Shown: positions 16,397 to 25,016, counted from the first letter of the stretch. The stretch: 47,353 bases of DNA from Clostridiales bacterium (GCA_012800055.1 JAAZKA010000031.1:1-47353), one strand, 5' to 3'. The notes: generated from the letters alone by a model not told the origin. A program made the numbers and translations.

Positions 16397-17161
16397 TCAG
16401 GCGCGGGCAAGACGGTTGAGTGTCGCGGCATCGCGGAGGAATACCTCCGGGTCATCGCCGCGTACGAACTCAAGGATCAGCGCGCGATCCTCGTTGCTTG
16501 CGCGCAGAACGTCCATGTAGCGGTTCCAGGCGTCGATACCCGCCTCGAGCGTGTCGCGCTGGATGGAGCCGTTCTGATGCGTCCAGGCGAAAACGTGGAT
16601 GTTCGCGGCGTACGGCAGTACGGCGGCGAGCGCACGGGCGTTGACTTCGGCGGACTCGTAGACGACGGGCTGCCAATAGGTGCGGAAGTTGTCCATGCCG
16701 ACTTCGTGCATCAGACGCAGCGTCGAGGGCAGGTTGTCGGTGAGGGTGTTGCTGTGGTACTCGGTGGCGACGGTGACACCCATCGACGCGGCGTCGCGGC
16801 ACAGCGTTTTCAGCGCGTCGACACATGTACGGCGGGCGTCGCCCTCGGCCTCCATCGAGCCGAGCCTCCCTGCCCAGACCCGCAGCATCTTCGTCTCCAT
16901 CGCCGCGCACAGGTCGAGCACCTGATTCCCCACGCCCAGATCGTCCGCACCGGGACGGTAGTAGGAGCCTAACGACAGCACCTGCAGACCCGCCGCGCGT
17001 GTCGCCTCCGCGATCTTCCGCGCGTCATCTGTCAGCCCGGGCTTCACATGGCCGTCTCCGCCCCACTCGATGCCGTCGAGCGCGGCTTCCTTCGCAAGCT
17101 CGATGATCCGGTCATACGGCAGCGCGCGGAAGGTGATTGAGGTCAAACCGGTATAGAACAT
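16397..17161 (-). CDS. Sugar phosphate isomerase/epimerase (xylose-isomerase-like TIM barrel)
   Basis: A 254-residue protein of the AP-endonuclease-2/xylose-isomerase-like group. It begins MFYTGLTSITFRALPYDRII and contains the typical LDGIEWGGDGHV strand, a metal-site glutamate in VATEYHSNT and a His in NIHVFAWTHQNGS. Such enzymes isomerise or epimerise sugars, inosose or keto-acids; the substrate is unclear. The ATG at 17161 has GAGGGA upstream; the longer frame overlaps the divergent gene and its promoter. It is the first gene of the five-gene minus-strand operon ending with the MBL-fold hydrolase. Confidence 0.85.
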   Translation of the reverse strand: MFYTGLTSITFRALPYDRIIELAKEAALDGIEWGGDGHVKPGLTDDARKIAEATRAAGLQVLSLGSYYRPGADDLGVGNQVLDLCAAMETKMLRVWAGRLGSMEAEGDARRTCVDALKTLCRDAASMGVTVATEYHSNTLTDNLPSTLRLMHEVGMDNFRTYWQPVVYESAEVNARALAAVLPYAANIHVFAWTHQNGSIQRDTLEAGIDAWNRYMDVLRASNEDRALILEFVRGDDPEVFLRDAATLNRLARA

Positions 17162-17200
17162 AGGCAGGATTCCCTCGCTTTCAAAAGAAAGATTGTGTAC

Positions 17201-17229
17201 AGTATACCATACGGAGGTCCGAAATGCAA
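17201..17229 (-). promoter_or_regulatory. Promoter of the isomerase-esterase-murK-murQ operon
   Basis: On the minus strand TTGCAT (17229-17224), 17 bases, TATACT (17206-17201). The -35 hexamer lies on the first six bases of the divergent gene, including its start codon. Confidence 0.75.
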
Positions 17230-17934
17230 TACCCGAACGTGAACTTACAGGTGCTGACGCCATCCCCGCAGCCGGTCGACCCGGACATGCTGCGCAGGAT
17301 TGTCCGTCTGGACGAGACTGCCGACCCGGACGACCTCAACGCGCTGGAAGACCTGCGTGTACAGGCGCTGAACATTGCGCAGCCGAAGGCGGCGTACACC
17401 GTCGTGCCGATCGATGCGCACGGTACGGACGTGACGGAGCTTGCGGGCGTACGGTTCACGTCGGCGCTGCTGGCGGAGAATCTGCGCGCATGCGATGTCT
17501 GCGTGCCGTATGTGGCGACGTGCGGGACAGAGCTCGACGAATGGGCGGACTGTCTGACCGATCCGCTTGCGCAGTATTGGGCTGATACATTGATGGCGCA
17601 GTATCTGCGTCAGGCACATGCCGCGCTGAACGACGCGATGCGCGAGGTCTTCGGCGGCGCAAAGTACGCGAGCATGAACCCCGGGTCACTCCCGCAGTGG
17701 CCGATCACCGAGCAGAAGCCGCTGTTCACACTGCTGGGCGGCGTGCCGTACTCCTCAGGTATCCGGCTGCCGGAGGGTATCGGCGTACGGCTGACGGATG
17801 CGTGCCTGATGCTGCCGGCAAAGAGCGGGTCGGGCATTTTCTTTCTCAACGAAACAGGTTATGTCAACTGCCGGCTGTGTCCGAAGGAACGCTGTCCGAA
17901 CCGGCGCGCGCCGTACGAGAAGCAAAACACATAG
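17224..17934 (+). CDS. Stand-alone MetH activation-domain protein
   Basis: A 236-residue protein resembling the C-terminal activation (S-adenosylmethionine-binding) domain of cobalamin-dependent methionine synthase. In that enzyme the domain positions AdoMet to re-methylate the oxidised cobalamin. The hallmark region is seen as NPGSLPQWPITEQKPLF, then IGVRLTDACLMLPAKSGSGI, close to the RxSPGYPACPDHTEK and GIRLTESCAMWPGAS segments of MetH. The C-terminus adds a cysteine cluster (Cys216, Cys219, Cys224). This could bind a metal or Fe-S centre and is not part of MetH. No corrinoid protein or methyltransferase gene lies nearby, so the partner is elsewhere. GGAGG precedes the ATG. Nine bases separate it from sbcD, so they are probably co-transcribed. 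Confidence 0.8.
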   Translation: MQYPNVNLQVLTPSPQPVDPDMLRRIVRLDETADPDDLNALEDLRVQALNIAQPKAAYTVVPIDAHGTDVTELAGVRFTSALLAENLRACDVCVPYVATCGTELDEWADCLTDPLAQYWADTLMAQYLRQAHAALNDAMREVFGGAKYASMNPGSLPQWPITEQKPLFTLLGGVPYSSGIRLPEGIGVRLTDACLMLPAKSGSGIFFLNETGYVNCRLCPKERCPNRRAPYEKQNT

Positions 17935-17943
17935 GAGATACGC

Positions 17944-19059
17944 ATGAGACTGCTGCACACATCGGACTTGCATTTGGGGCGCAAGCTGGGAGAATATACG
18001 CTTGCGGAGGATCAGCGGCGGATGCTGAAAACGCTGACGGAGATGGCAAAAGACACGAAAGCGGACGCAATCCTGCTTGCGGGAGACCTCTACGACAAGT
18101 CCGCGCCGTCCCCGGAGTCAGTCGCGGACTTCGACGCGTTCGTCACGGAGCTTGCGCGGATGGACGTGACGGTCTGCGCGGTGGCGGGAAACCACGACTC
18201 GCCCGAGCGCGTGGCGTGCTACGGGAGCCTTCTGACGGCGGCGGGCGTCTACCTCGCGCCGGTGTACGAGGGTACCGTCATGCGCGTGGAACTCTCTGAC
18301 GCGTACGGGCCGGTGCACATCCATCTGCTGCCGTTCCTCAAACCCGCGCAGGTGCGGCGGTTTTTCCCGGACGAGCCGACCGCGACAACGTGCGACGCGG
18401 TGCGTACGGTGCTGCGTCATATGCCCTACGACCCCGACGTGCGCAATATTCTGCTGACGCATCAGTTCTACACCCGCGCGGGCACAGCTCCGGCGCTGTC
18501 CGATTCGGAAAGTGTCTATGTCGGCGCGACCGACAACGTCGACGCGGAGCTTCTGGAGGGCTTCGACTATGTCGCGATGGGGCATCTGCACCGTGCGCAG
18601 ACGGTCGGTTGCGAGAACTTTCGCTACGCCGGGTCGCCGCTGAAGTATTCGGTATCCGAAGCCTACGACGAAAAGAGCGCAGTGCTCATCGACCTGGGCG
18701 AGACATGCCGGATTGAGACGCTGCCCATCACCCCCTGCCGCGACATCCGGGTGCTGCGCGGGCCGATTGAGAAGCTGCTGGACGACGGCCGTGAGTCGGC
18801 GGGGGATTTTGTCGCGGTGACGCTGACGGACGCGCTGCCGCCGCCGGATGCGCTGCAAAGACTGCGGGAGGCGTTCCCGAACCTGCTGCGGCTGGACTAC
18901 GCGGCGCTCACTCCGACGGACTCCCCGACTGCCGCGTCGGACGTCGCGCAAAAGAGTGTGGAACAGTTATTTCATGAGTTTTACGAAGCCCAGACCGGTA
19001 CGCCGCCCGATGAGCGGCAGTCCGCAATGATCCGGGAGCTGCTGGAGGAGACACTATGA
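17944..19059 (+). CDS. sbcD: Nuclease SbcCD subunit D
   Basis: A 371-residue Mre11-type nuclease subunit that, with SbcC, cuts DNA hairpins and processes blocked ends. The calcineurin-like phosphoesterase motifs are in order: SDLHLG (from residue 7), AGDLYD, AGNHDSPE and GHLHRAQ. The C-terminal capping region precedes the SbcC start. AGGAG precedes the ATG. It overlaps sbcC by four bases (ATGA), so synthesis of the two subunits is coupled. Confidence 0.97.
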   Translation: MRLLHTSDLHLGRKLGEYTLAEDQRRMLKTLTEMAKDTKADAILLAGDLYDKSAPSPESVADFDAFVTELARMDVTVCAVAGNHDSPERVACYGSLLTAAGVYLAPVYEGTVMRVELSDAYGPVHIHLLPFLKPAQVRRFFPDEPTATTCDAVRTVLRHMPYDPDVRNILLTHQFYTRAGTAPALSDSESVYVGATDNVDAELLEGFDYVAMGHLHRAQTVGCENFRYAGSPLKYSVSEAYDEKSAVLIDLGETCRIETLPITPCRDIRVLRGPIEKLLDDGRESAGDFVAVTLTDALPPPDALQRLREAFPNLLRLDYAALTPTDSPTAASDVAQKSVEQLFHEFYEAQTGTPPDERQSAMIRELLEETL

Positions 19060-22000
19060 GGCCGCGCCGACTGACACTGTGTGCGTTCGGACCGTACGCC
19101 GGTGAGACAACGGTCGACTTTGACGCGCTGAACGGGCTGTTCCTTGTGACCGGCGATACCGGCGCGGGCAAGACGACGCTGTTCGACGCGATTGCATTTG
19201 TGCTGTACGGTACGCCGTCGGGGTCGGTGCGTGAGGTCGGAGGGCTGCGCTCGGACTACGCGGACGCCGATACGCCGACCTATGTCGAGCTGACCTTCTC
19301 GCTGGGAAAGGATACGTACACGGTGCGGCGCAGCCCGGAGTACGAACAGCCGCTCAAAAACGGCAAGGGGACGCGCAAAGTTCCGGGCGACGCGGTACTG
19401 ACCTACCCCGACGGGCGTGCGGTTACGGGTATACGGACGGTAAACGACGCGACACGGGAGCTTCTGGGGCTGACCCGAGAGCAGTTTGCCCAGATCGCGA
19501 TGATTGCGCAGGGGGAGTTTCAGAAGCTGCTGCTGTGTAAATCCGACGACCGCGCGGCGATTTTACGGCGTGTGTTCGGGACGGAAAACGTGAAGCTGTT
19601 CGCGGAGAACCTGAAGGCGCGGACGTCTCAGTTGAACGATGAATACCGGACGCAGGCGGCGCGGCTGCTGCAATATGTCTCCGAGACGGCGTTCACCTGT
19701 ACCGCGGCGGGCGATCTGCGTACGGTATGCGGGAAGCTCGACGAGGCAATCGCGACGGATACCGCACTTGAGCAGACGCTCACGCAGACGCTTACGGAAT
19801 GCGAGGAACGTCTGCTCAAGGAGACATCCGCGTATGACAGTGCCGCTGAGATCAACGCGCGGCTTGAGCGCCGCGATCTGTTGAATACGCAGCTCACCGC
19901 GTTGCTGTCGGAACGTGCGCAGCGGGATGCGGATACGCGGACGCTCGGTTTGGGTGAGGCGGCGCTGTACCGTGTGAAGCCCGCGGAGGATGCGTACCTC
20001 GCGGCAGTTACGGCGGCGGCGCGCACGGAAGATGCGATCGTGAAGCAGACGGCGCGTGTGGAGGAGCTGACGGCTGCGTGCAAGAATGCGCAGGCGGACT
20101 TTGACGTGCAGCAGATGCGGGAGGACGTACGCGCAGAACTGAGCGGCAGACTTGCGATGCTGACGGCAGCATATGAACTGTACGACGCGTACGACCGTGA
20201 GACGTTGGCGTGGAAGAAACTGGCGGTTGATCTGCAGCATGAGATTTCCGCGCGCGGTGTGCTGGGTAAGAAGCGGGATGACGCGCAGGCGGCGCTGGAC
20301 GCGTGTACGGAGCAGCTTGACAGTCTCTTGGACGCGGATGCGGCGTATGAGCGTGCGCAGGCGGAGCAGGCACGGCTGGAGCATGATGCTGCAGCGCTGC
20401 GGACGCTCTCCGACACCTATACGGCGTACCGGAGTGCGGCAGATGCGCTGACACAAGCGCAGGAGGTCTACCGCGTACAGGCGGAACTGTACCGATACAC
20501 GTCGCAGCGGCTGACCGAGACGGAGGAAGCGTTCCTCGATGCGCAGGCGGGAATGCTGGCGCGGCGGCTGGAGCGTGGGAAGCCGTGCCCGGTCTGCGGT
20601 TCGACGCGGCATCCGCATCCGGCGCTGATGGACATGGACGCTCCCGACGAGGCGTATGTAAAGGTCCGGCGGGAGCATGCCGAACGTCTGCGGAAGGATG
20701 CCGAGCGCGCAAGTCAGGAAGTAGCGGCAAAGCTTGCGACGTATGAGGCGGTTGAGGCGGGACTTGCAGAGGATGCGAAGCCGTGGGAGATGACGCTTGA
20801 GACGGTATCCGATGCGCTGCCGGTAAAGCTGCGGGAGATGACTTCTGCACGCAAAGCCGCAAAGGAGACGGTTGCCGAATGTGCGAAACGTGCAGAGCGG
20901 CGTGCGGAGCTGACGCGGACGCGGGTGATCTGCGACGGCGCACTTGCGGATTGCACGCGGGCGTACAACGAAGCCGACGCGCGTGTGGCGACGCTGACGG
21001 TGCGTGAAGCGCAGGCGCGGACGGCGATGGAGAGCCGTCACAACACGCTGCCGTATGGGGAACGTGCGGACGCGGACGCGGCAAAGCAGGAGACCGAAGA
21101 GCTGCTGAACGCGGAGAAGACGGCGTATGCAGATGCACAGACGGCGTGGCTGAACGCACGTCAGGCGCTCGACCGTGCATCGGAGGGTCTTGCGGGACTG
21201 CGGACGCGGTTGGCGGATGAAACCGCGCGTACGGAGACATGCGCGCAGGTGTACCGGGACGCGCTGGCAGCGGAAGGGTTCGATGAGGAAACCTATCACA
21301 CGGCACTGCGGACACGGGAGGAGCTCATCGCGCTCAGGGAAGATTTGGCGGCATACGAGACGGCGCTGACCGGCACGCGTGCGCAGTATCGGGAGGCGTG
21401 CGACGCGGCGGGCGATGCGGTCTATGTGGAGCTCGCGGGCACGGAGGAGGCGCTCGAGAATCTCCGGCAGGAGCGCGGCGAACTTGCGCAGCGTCAGCGG
21501 GAGGTCTTCACGCGGCTCGGCACACACACCCGCGTGAAGGCGCTGCTCGACAAAGAACTGCCGGAACTGGAGGCGTTGACGGGCGACTATTCGCGGATGA
21601 AGCAGCTGTCGGACGCGGCGAACGGGACGCTGACGGGCGTGCGGCGGCTGGCATTCGAGCAATACATCCAGGCAGCGTTTTTCTCGGAGGTGCTGGACGC
21701 GGCGAACATCCGCTTCGGAAAGATGACGGACGGACGGTTCGCGCTAAGACGGCGTGAGGACGCGGCGCGGCTGTCGCAGTCGGTGGGGCTGGAGCTGGAC
21801 GTGCTGGACCGGTACACGGGCAAGCTGCGGCATGCGACATCGCTGTCCGGCGGCGAGAGCTTCATGGCGTCGCTGGCGTTGGCACTGGGGATGTCGGACG
21901 CGGTACAGCGGGCGGCGGGCGGAATCCGGCTTGACACGATGTTCATCGATGAGGGCTTCGGCGCACTTGACGCGGAGGCGCTCGATCGCAGTCTCAGGGT

Positions 22001-22139
22001 GCTCTCGACGCTGACGGCGGGTGACCGGCTCGTCGGCGTGATCTCGCATGTCGAAACGCTGTCGGAACGCATCGGACAGCGCATCGTCGTACGCAAGACC
22101 CCGCGCGGCAGTTCGGTAACAATTGAGCGTGACGCATAA
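19056..22139 (+). CDS. sbcC: Nuclease SbcCD subunit C (SMC-like ATPase)
   Basis: A 1027-residue Rad50-type ATPase. The N-terminal half-ATPase has Walker A GDTGAGKT (residues 33-40) and a Q-loop (IAMIAQGEFQKLL). Two long Ala/Glu/Arg-rich coiled coils flank the zinc hook CPVC, Cys511 and Cys514, almost exactly mid-protein. The C-terminal half-ATPase has signature LSGGESF and Walker B MFIDEGFGALD. All elements are intact. It forms the operon's last gene, closed by the terminator at 22167. Confidence 0.97.
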   Translation: MRPRRLTLCAFGPYAGETTVDFDALNGLFLVTGDTGAGKTTLFDAIAFVLYGTPSGSVREVGGLRSDYADADTPTYVELTFSLGKDTYTVRRSPEYEQPLKNGKGTRKVPGDAVLTYPDGRAVTGIRTVNDATRELLGLTREQFAQIAMIAQGEFQKLLLCKSDDRAAILRRVFGTENVKLFAENLKARTSQLNDEYRTQAARLLQYVSETAFTCTAAGDLRTVCGKLDEAIATDTALEQTLTQTLTECEERLLKETSAYDSAAEINARLERRDLLNTQLTALLSERAQRDADTRTLGLGEAALYRVKPAEDAYLAAVTAAARTEDAIVKQTARVEELTAACKNAQADFDVQQMREDVRAELSGRLAMLTAAYELYDAYDRETLAWKKLAVDLQHEISARGVLGKKRDDAQAALDACTEQLDSLLDADAAYERAQAEQARLEHDAAALRTLSDTYTAYRSAADALTQAQEVYRVQAELYRYTSQRLTETEEAFLDAQAGMLARRLERGKPCPVCGSTRHPHPALMDMDAPDEAYVKVRREHAERLRKDAERASQEVAAKLATYEAVEAGLAEDAKPWEMTLETVSDALPVKLREMTSARKAAKETVAECAKRAERRAELTRTRVICDGALADCTRAYNEADARVATLTVREAQARTAMESRHNTLPYGERADADAAKQETEELLNAEKTAYADAQTAWLNARQALDRASEGLAGLRTRLADETARTETCAQVYRDALAAEGFDEETYHTALRTREELIALREDLAAYETALTGTRAQYREACDAAGDAVYVELAGTEEALENLRQERGELAQRQREVFTRLGTHTRVKALLDKELPELEALTGDYSRMKQLSDAANGTLTGVRRLAFEQYIQAAFFSEVLDAANIRFGKMTDGRFALRRREDAARLSQSVGLELDVLDRYTGKLRHATSLSGGESFMASLALALGMSDAVQRAAGGIRLDTMFIDEGFGALDAEALDRSLRVLSTLTAGDRLVGVISHVETLSERIGQRIVVRKTPRGSSVTIERDA

Positions 22140-22166
22140 GCACCAATATGGCTGAAAACGACAGAA

Positions 22167-22199
22167 AACGACCGCCTTTCGGATAGAAAGGCGGTCGTT
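22167..22199. terminator. Bidirectional terminator between sbcC and the NlpC/P60 gene
   Basis: A perfect 14-bp stem with a 5-base loop lies between the two converging genes (28 bases after sbcC and 17 beyond the NlpC/P60 stop). The flanking A and T tracts are weak. Confidence 0.8.
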
Positions 22200-22215
22200 C
22201 ATTATGCTTGTATAA

Positions 22216-23232
22216 TCAATCGACGATGCGCCGGGAACCGACGTAGCGGTTGGCATAATAGGACTCGTCGAGGCTGGTGATCTTGACGTAGTCGCCGGGG
22301 GAGGATGCGTGGACGAAGTTGCCGTCGCCGATGTAAATGCCGACATGTCCGATGGAGTAGCCGGCGCGGGAGAAGAACACCAGGTCGCCGGGCAGCAGGT
22401 CTTCCTTCGTAATCTTCGTGCCGTTGTTGATCTGCGCGGCGGACGAACGGTTCAGGGAGTAACCGAAGTGTTTGAAGACATACTGCGTGAAGCCGGAACA
22501 ATCGAAGCCGCCGGTCGGGGAGGTACCGCCGTAGACATACTTGACGCCGATATAGCCCATCGCGTACTCGACAATCTTCGCGCGTTCGGAGGTTGTGGTC
22601 TTCTTAAGAGCAGCCGCGACGTCAGCGGGGTTAATCGTCTCCTCGATCGTCGCATAGTTTCTGGAGTTCGGGAGGTCCTCGGTGATGCGCGGGTCAAGCG
22701 CGTTGGGATCGGGGACATCCGCGATGCCGTAGACCAGACCCAGCAGCTTGATATAGTCGGCGGACATATAGCCCTCGTACTCGGAAAAACGGATATAGTA
22801 CCAGCCGTCGGTATAGCCGAGCAGACGGACCTTTGTCCCCGCGAGCAGCCGTGTGATGCGTTCTCCGTCGGTGGACGGTTCCGCGCGCATGTTGACGGTC
22901 GCCCCGGTGCTTGCCTTCACGGTGGCGTAGCCGATATCAACGTAGTAGTTCTGATCAAATGTCACGTAGTCGACGAACAGGAAGGCGCGCTTGCCTTTAT
23001 AGTCGATACTGTACCAGTTGCCGACGCGGCCGGTGATTTCGACGGCGGTACCGCGCGTTACACGTCCGACCTTCTCGGACTTGACGGACGTCTCGGAGCG
23101 GACATTGAGCACATCTGTATCGATTTTCCCTTCAAGGGCAAAGGACATCACGGTCAGGCTGACGCACAGCACGACAATCAGCAGCAGTGTGCGCAGCAGC
23201 TTTGCGGCAAGCGGGCTCTTTTCGATTTGCAT
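22216..23232 (-). CDS. Secreted NlpC/P60 cell-wall hydrolase with two SH3 domains
   Basis: A 338-residue peptidoglycan endopeptidase expected to cleave D-Glu-type stem-peptide bonds outside the membrane. Residues 14-33 form an N-terminal signal or membrane segment. Two bacterial SH3 repeats follow (about 40-95 and 105-165), recognisable by LNVRSETSVKSEKVGRV and VNMRAEPSTDGERI. The C-terminal NlpC/P60 domain has the catalytic Cys245 (FDCSGF), His296 (GHVGIYIG) and His308 (FVHASS). AAAGGAG precedes the ATG. It is 31 bases downstream of the small conserved gene, and both are driven by the promoter at 23660-23688. Confidence 0.94.
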   Translation of the reverse strand: MQIEKSPLAAKLLRTLLLIVVLCVSLTVMSFALEGKIDTDVLNVRSETSVKSEKVGRVTRGTAVEITGRVGNWYSIDYKGKRAFLFVDYVTFDQNYYVDIGYATVKASTGATVNMRAEPSTDGERITRLLAGTKVRLLGYTDGWYYIRFSEYEGYMSADYIKLLGLVYGIADVPDPNALDPRITEDLPNSRNYATIEETINPADVAAALKKTTTSERAKIVEYAMGYIGVKYVYGGTSPTGGFDCSGFTQYVFKHFGYSLNRSSAAQINNGTKITKEDLLPGDLVFFSRAGYSIGHVGIYIGDGNFVHASSPGDYVKITSLDESYYANRYVGSRRIVD

Positions 23233-23263
23233 CGGTATACTCCTTTACGAAGGAGGAAGACAA

Positions 23264-23575
23264 TCACTCAGTATCGTCCGCAGCGAGGGCACGCTCCAGC
23301 CAGATCGCGCCGATTTCCAGCGCGTCGTACAGTCCGCCCTTTTCTCCGTGTTTGACGATCTGATCCAGCGGGTTCTCGGTCTCGGCGGTCTTCAGCAGCG
23401 ACACTCCCACACGCGTGGCGATGTTGAAGTCGTTCTGCATGCTCGAATCGAGCACGCGCAGCATCACGATGTACGGATCGCGCATATCGCCGTAATACAG
23501 CTCCTGTCCCTGCCGCAGCAGCGGACGGCCTTTGTAGACCAGAAACTCCGGGTTCTTTTTCGGGGTTGCCGCCAT
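23264..23575 (-). CDS. Conserved protein of unknown function, 103 residues
   Basis: A small soluble protein beginning MAATPKKNPEFLVYKGRPLL, with a central segment ELYYGDMRDPYIVMLRVLD and a helical end GAIWLERAL. I believe similar short proteins occur in other Clostridia, but no function is known to me. There is no signal peptide or membrane segment. The ATG at 23575 follows GGAGG; a frame continuing upstream runs through its promoter and is rejected. It has a near-consensus promoter and probably shares a transcript with the NlpC/P60 hydrolase, hinting at a link with cell-envelope growth. Confidence 0.85.
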   Translation of the reverse strand: MAATPKKNPEFLVYKGRPLLRQGQELYYGDMRDPYIVMLRVLDSSMQNDFNIATRVGVSLLKTAETENPLDQIVKHGEKGGLYDALEIGAIWLERALAADDTE

Positions 23576-23659
23576 TGTCTTTCCTCCGTTAGTATGAAAG
23601 GCACCTCTGCGATCCACCGCCCTCAAAGGCTGTAACCGCTTTGTTACCGTTTCGTAATC

Positions 23660-23688
23660 ATTATAACACACTCTGTCATTTTTGTAAA
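23660..23688 (-). promoter_or_regulatory. Promoter of the small conserved gene and NlpC/P60 gene
   Basis: On the minus strand TTTACA (23688-23683), 17 bases, perfect TATAAT (23665-23660). Confidence 0.85.
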
Positions 23689-23703
23689 GAGGAAAATCGC
23701 AGA

Positions 23704-23737
23704 AAATCAAAAAATTTTTTATTTCCCGATTTTCAGT
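23704..23737 (-). terminator. Possible AT-rich terminator after the aldo/keto reductase gene
   Basis: GAAAATC and GATTTTC arms enclose an AAAAAATTTTTT palindrome just beyond the reductase stop. The low GC makes it a weak terminator; it may simply be AT-rich promoter-flanking DNA. Confidence 0.3.
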
Positions 23738-23739
23738 CT

Positions 23740-24693
23740 TTACAGAACTTTTATGCAGCATTGATCGCAGACTGTGCTGCAATAGCCGCAAAGTACGCAC
23801 TTTTCGGCGTCTGGCACCATATGGCCGTCCACGATTTTTGCCGCATGCTGACCGCAACGCTCGACACATTTCCCGCAGCCGACGCACCATTCCTCGACGA
23901 ACAGACGCCGTTTTTTCGCGTGGAGCGCGGCCTCCTGCTCCGGGGTGAAGGAGCCGGTCATGAAGTAGTGGAGGTTCGCGTCGACCTCCTGCTCGTCCTG
24001 CATCCCGATGGCGACGGATGCCACAGGCAGAGAGAGGGCGTAGTCCAAACACGCGGCGGCTTTCTTATGGAGGTTGCCGCCGCCGAACACCTTCATCGTA
24101 AAGACACCCAGACCCGCGTCGACCGCCCTTCGCACGGCCTGCTCCATCTGATCGCGGGTGCCGTCGACGATGCCCCAGCCGTCGACGTTCAGCAGCGGGA
24201 ACACGACGTCCAGACCCCATGACACGGCCGCGTCGACGGCGGCGACGTAATGCGTGGAGATGCCGACCGCGCGGATGATGCCGCAGCTCTTTAAACGGTA
24301 CAGCTCCTCGAGCGCCTCCTTGTGTCCCCGCAGTGTGTAGACGCTCTCCTGCTCATGGAGCATGAAGATATCAATGACGTCGCGGTCAAGTTCCCGCCGG
24401 GCCTCTTCGACCGCGTCGAATGCCATCTGCCTGGTATAGGCGTAGGACTTGGATGCGATGATGATGTCGCGATCGGTTCTTTTGAGCGCGGCGCGCACCT
24501 GCGGGTAGACCCGATAGAGCTGTGCGCAGTCGACGAAGGTGATGCCGCGCGAGAACGCGTAGGACATCACCTCAGCGGCGCGTTCCACGGGATAGTTTCC
24601 CTGCAGCGGCGCCATCGAGAGGCTGCCGTAGCAGATTCGTGAGACGCGGATGCCCGTCTTCCCGAGCGGGCGGGTTTCCATATTCTGCTCCAT
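23740..24693 (-). CDS. Aldo/keto reductase with C-terminal 2x[4Fe-4S] ferredoxin domain
   Basis: A 317-residue cytoplasmic oxidoreductase. The aldo/keto reductase barrel starts RPLGKTGIRVSRICYGS. It shows the tetrad residues in FVDCAQLY (Asp, Tyr), IASKSYA (Lys) and FMLHEQE (His). The last 50 residues hold two ferredoxin-type clusters: CVGCGKCVERC (Cys270, 273, 276, 280) and CVLCGYCSTVC (Cys299, 302, 305, 309), plus extra cysteines 312-313. Such fusions are common in anaerobes and are thought to pass electrons between ferredoxin and a carbonyl substrate; the substrate is unknown. Its start is 3 bases after the ireB stop, so the two form one operon. Confidence 0.92.
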   Translation of the reverse strand: MEQNMETRPLGKTGIRVSRICYGSLSMAPLQGNYPVERAAEVMSYAFSRGITFVDCAQLYRVYPQVRAALKRTDRDIIIASKSYAYTRQMAFDAVEEARRELDRDVIDIFMLHEQESVYTLRGHKEALEELYRLKSCGIIRAVGISTHYVAAVDAAVSWGLDVVFPLLNVDGWGIVDGTRDQMEQAVRRAVDAGLGVFTMKVFGGGNLHKKAAACLDYALSLPVASVAIGMQDEQEVDANLHYFMTGSFTPEQEAALHAKKRRLFVEEWCVGCGKCVERCGQHAAKIVDGHMVPDAEKCVLCGYCSTVCDQCCIKVL

Positions 24694-24696
24694 GCG

Positions 24697-24942
24697 TTAT
24701 TCCTGCAGGTAGTTGCGCACCAGCTCCTGCAGAAGTTCATCGCGGTCAATCATACGGATGAGCGCTCTGGCGTTTTTATAGTTGGTGATATAGGTGGGGT
24801 CTTCGCTGAGCAGGTAGCCGACGATCTGATTCACGGGGTCGTATCCTTTTTCAACCAACGCGCCGTAGACCATCAGCAGGATCTCGCGCATTTCCTTTTC
24901 CCGATCCGCGTTGAGCTTGAATTTGATGGTATTGTCGAACAC
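24697..24942 (-). CDS. ireB: IreB-family regulatory phosphoprotein
   Basis: An 81-residue member of the IreB (UPF0297) family, which in Enterococcus is phosphorylated on N-terminal threonines by the kinase IreK and tunes envelope stress and cephalosporin tolerance. The core [20 protein letters not shown] and the terminal [14 protein letters not shown] are diagnostic. Thr5 is the likely phospho-acceptor. The start is a GTG with GGAGGG upstream. The family is normally followed by ruvX; here an aldo/keto reductase follows instead. Confidence 0.94.
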   Translation of the reverse strand: MFDNTIKFKLNADREKEMREILLMVYGALVEKGYDPVNQIVGYLLSEDPTYITNYKNARALIRMIDRDELLQELVRNYLQE

Positions 24943-25016
24943 GCGTCTTCCCTCCAGTCGGACATTTTGAAAAAGGCCGGGTCTATCGTAAAGCCACGGC
25001 TTTTATATTCCACCTT

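Noticed and set aside
17179-17208. Plus-strand promoter TTTCAA-18-TATACC for the MetH-activation gene
   Set aside because: Its transcript would start within the ribosome-binding site, so it is unlikely to serve the gene at 17224.
19563-21662. 699-codon minus-strand open frame
   Set aside because: It is the antisense shadow of the sbcC coiled-coil region; Arg/Leu-rich, no motif, no start signal.
17944-22139. SbcCD as part of a phage-defence island
   Set aside because: Both subunits are intact housekeeping types and no defence genes, integrase or recombination sites are nearby.
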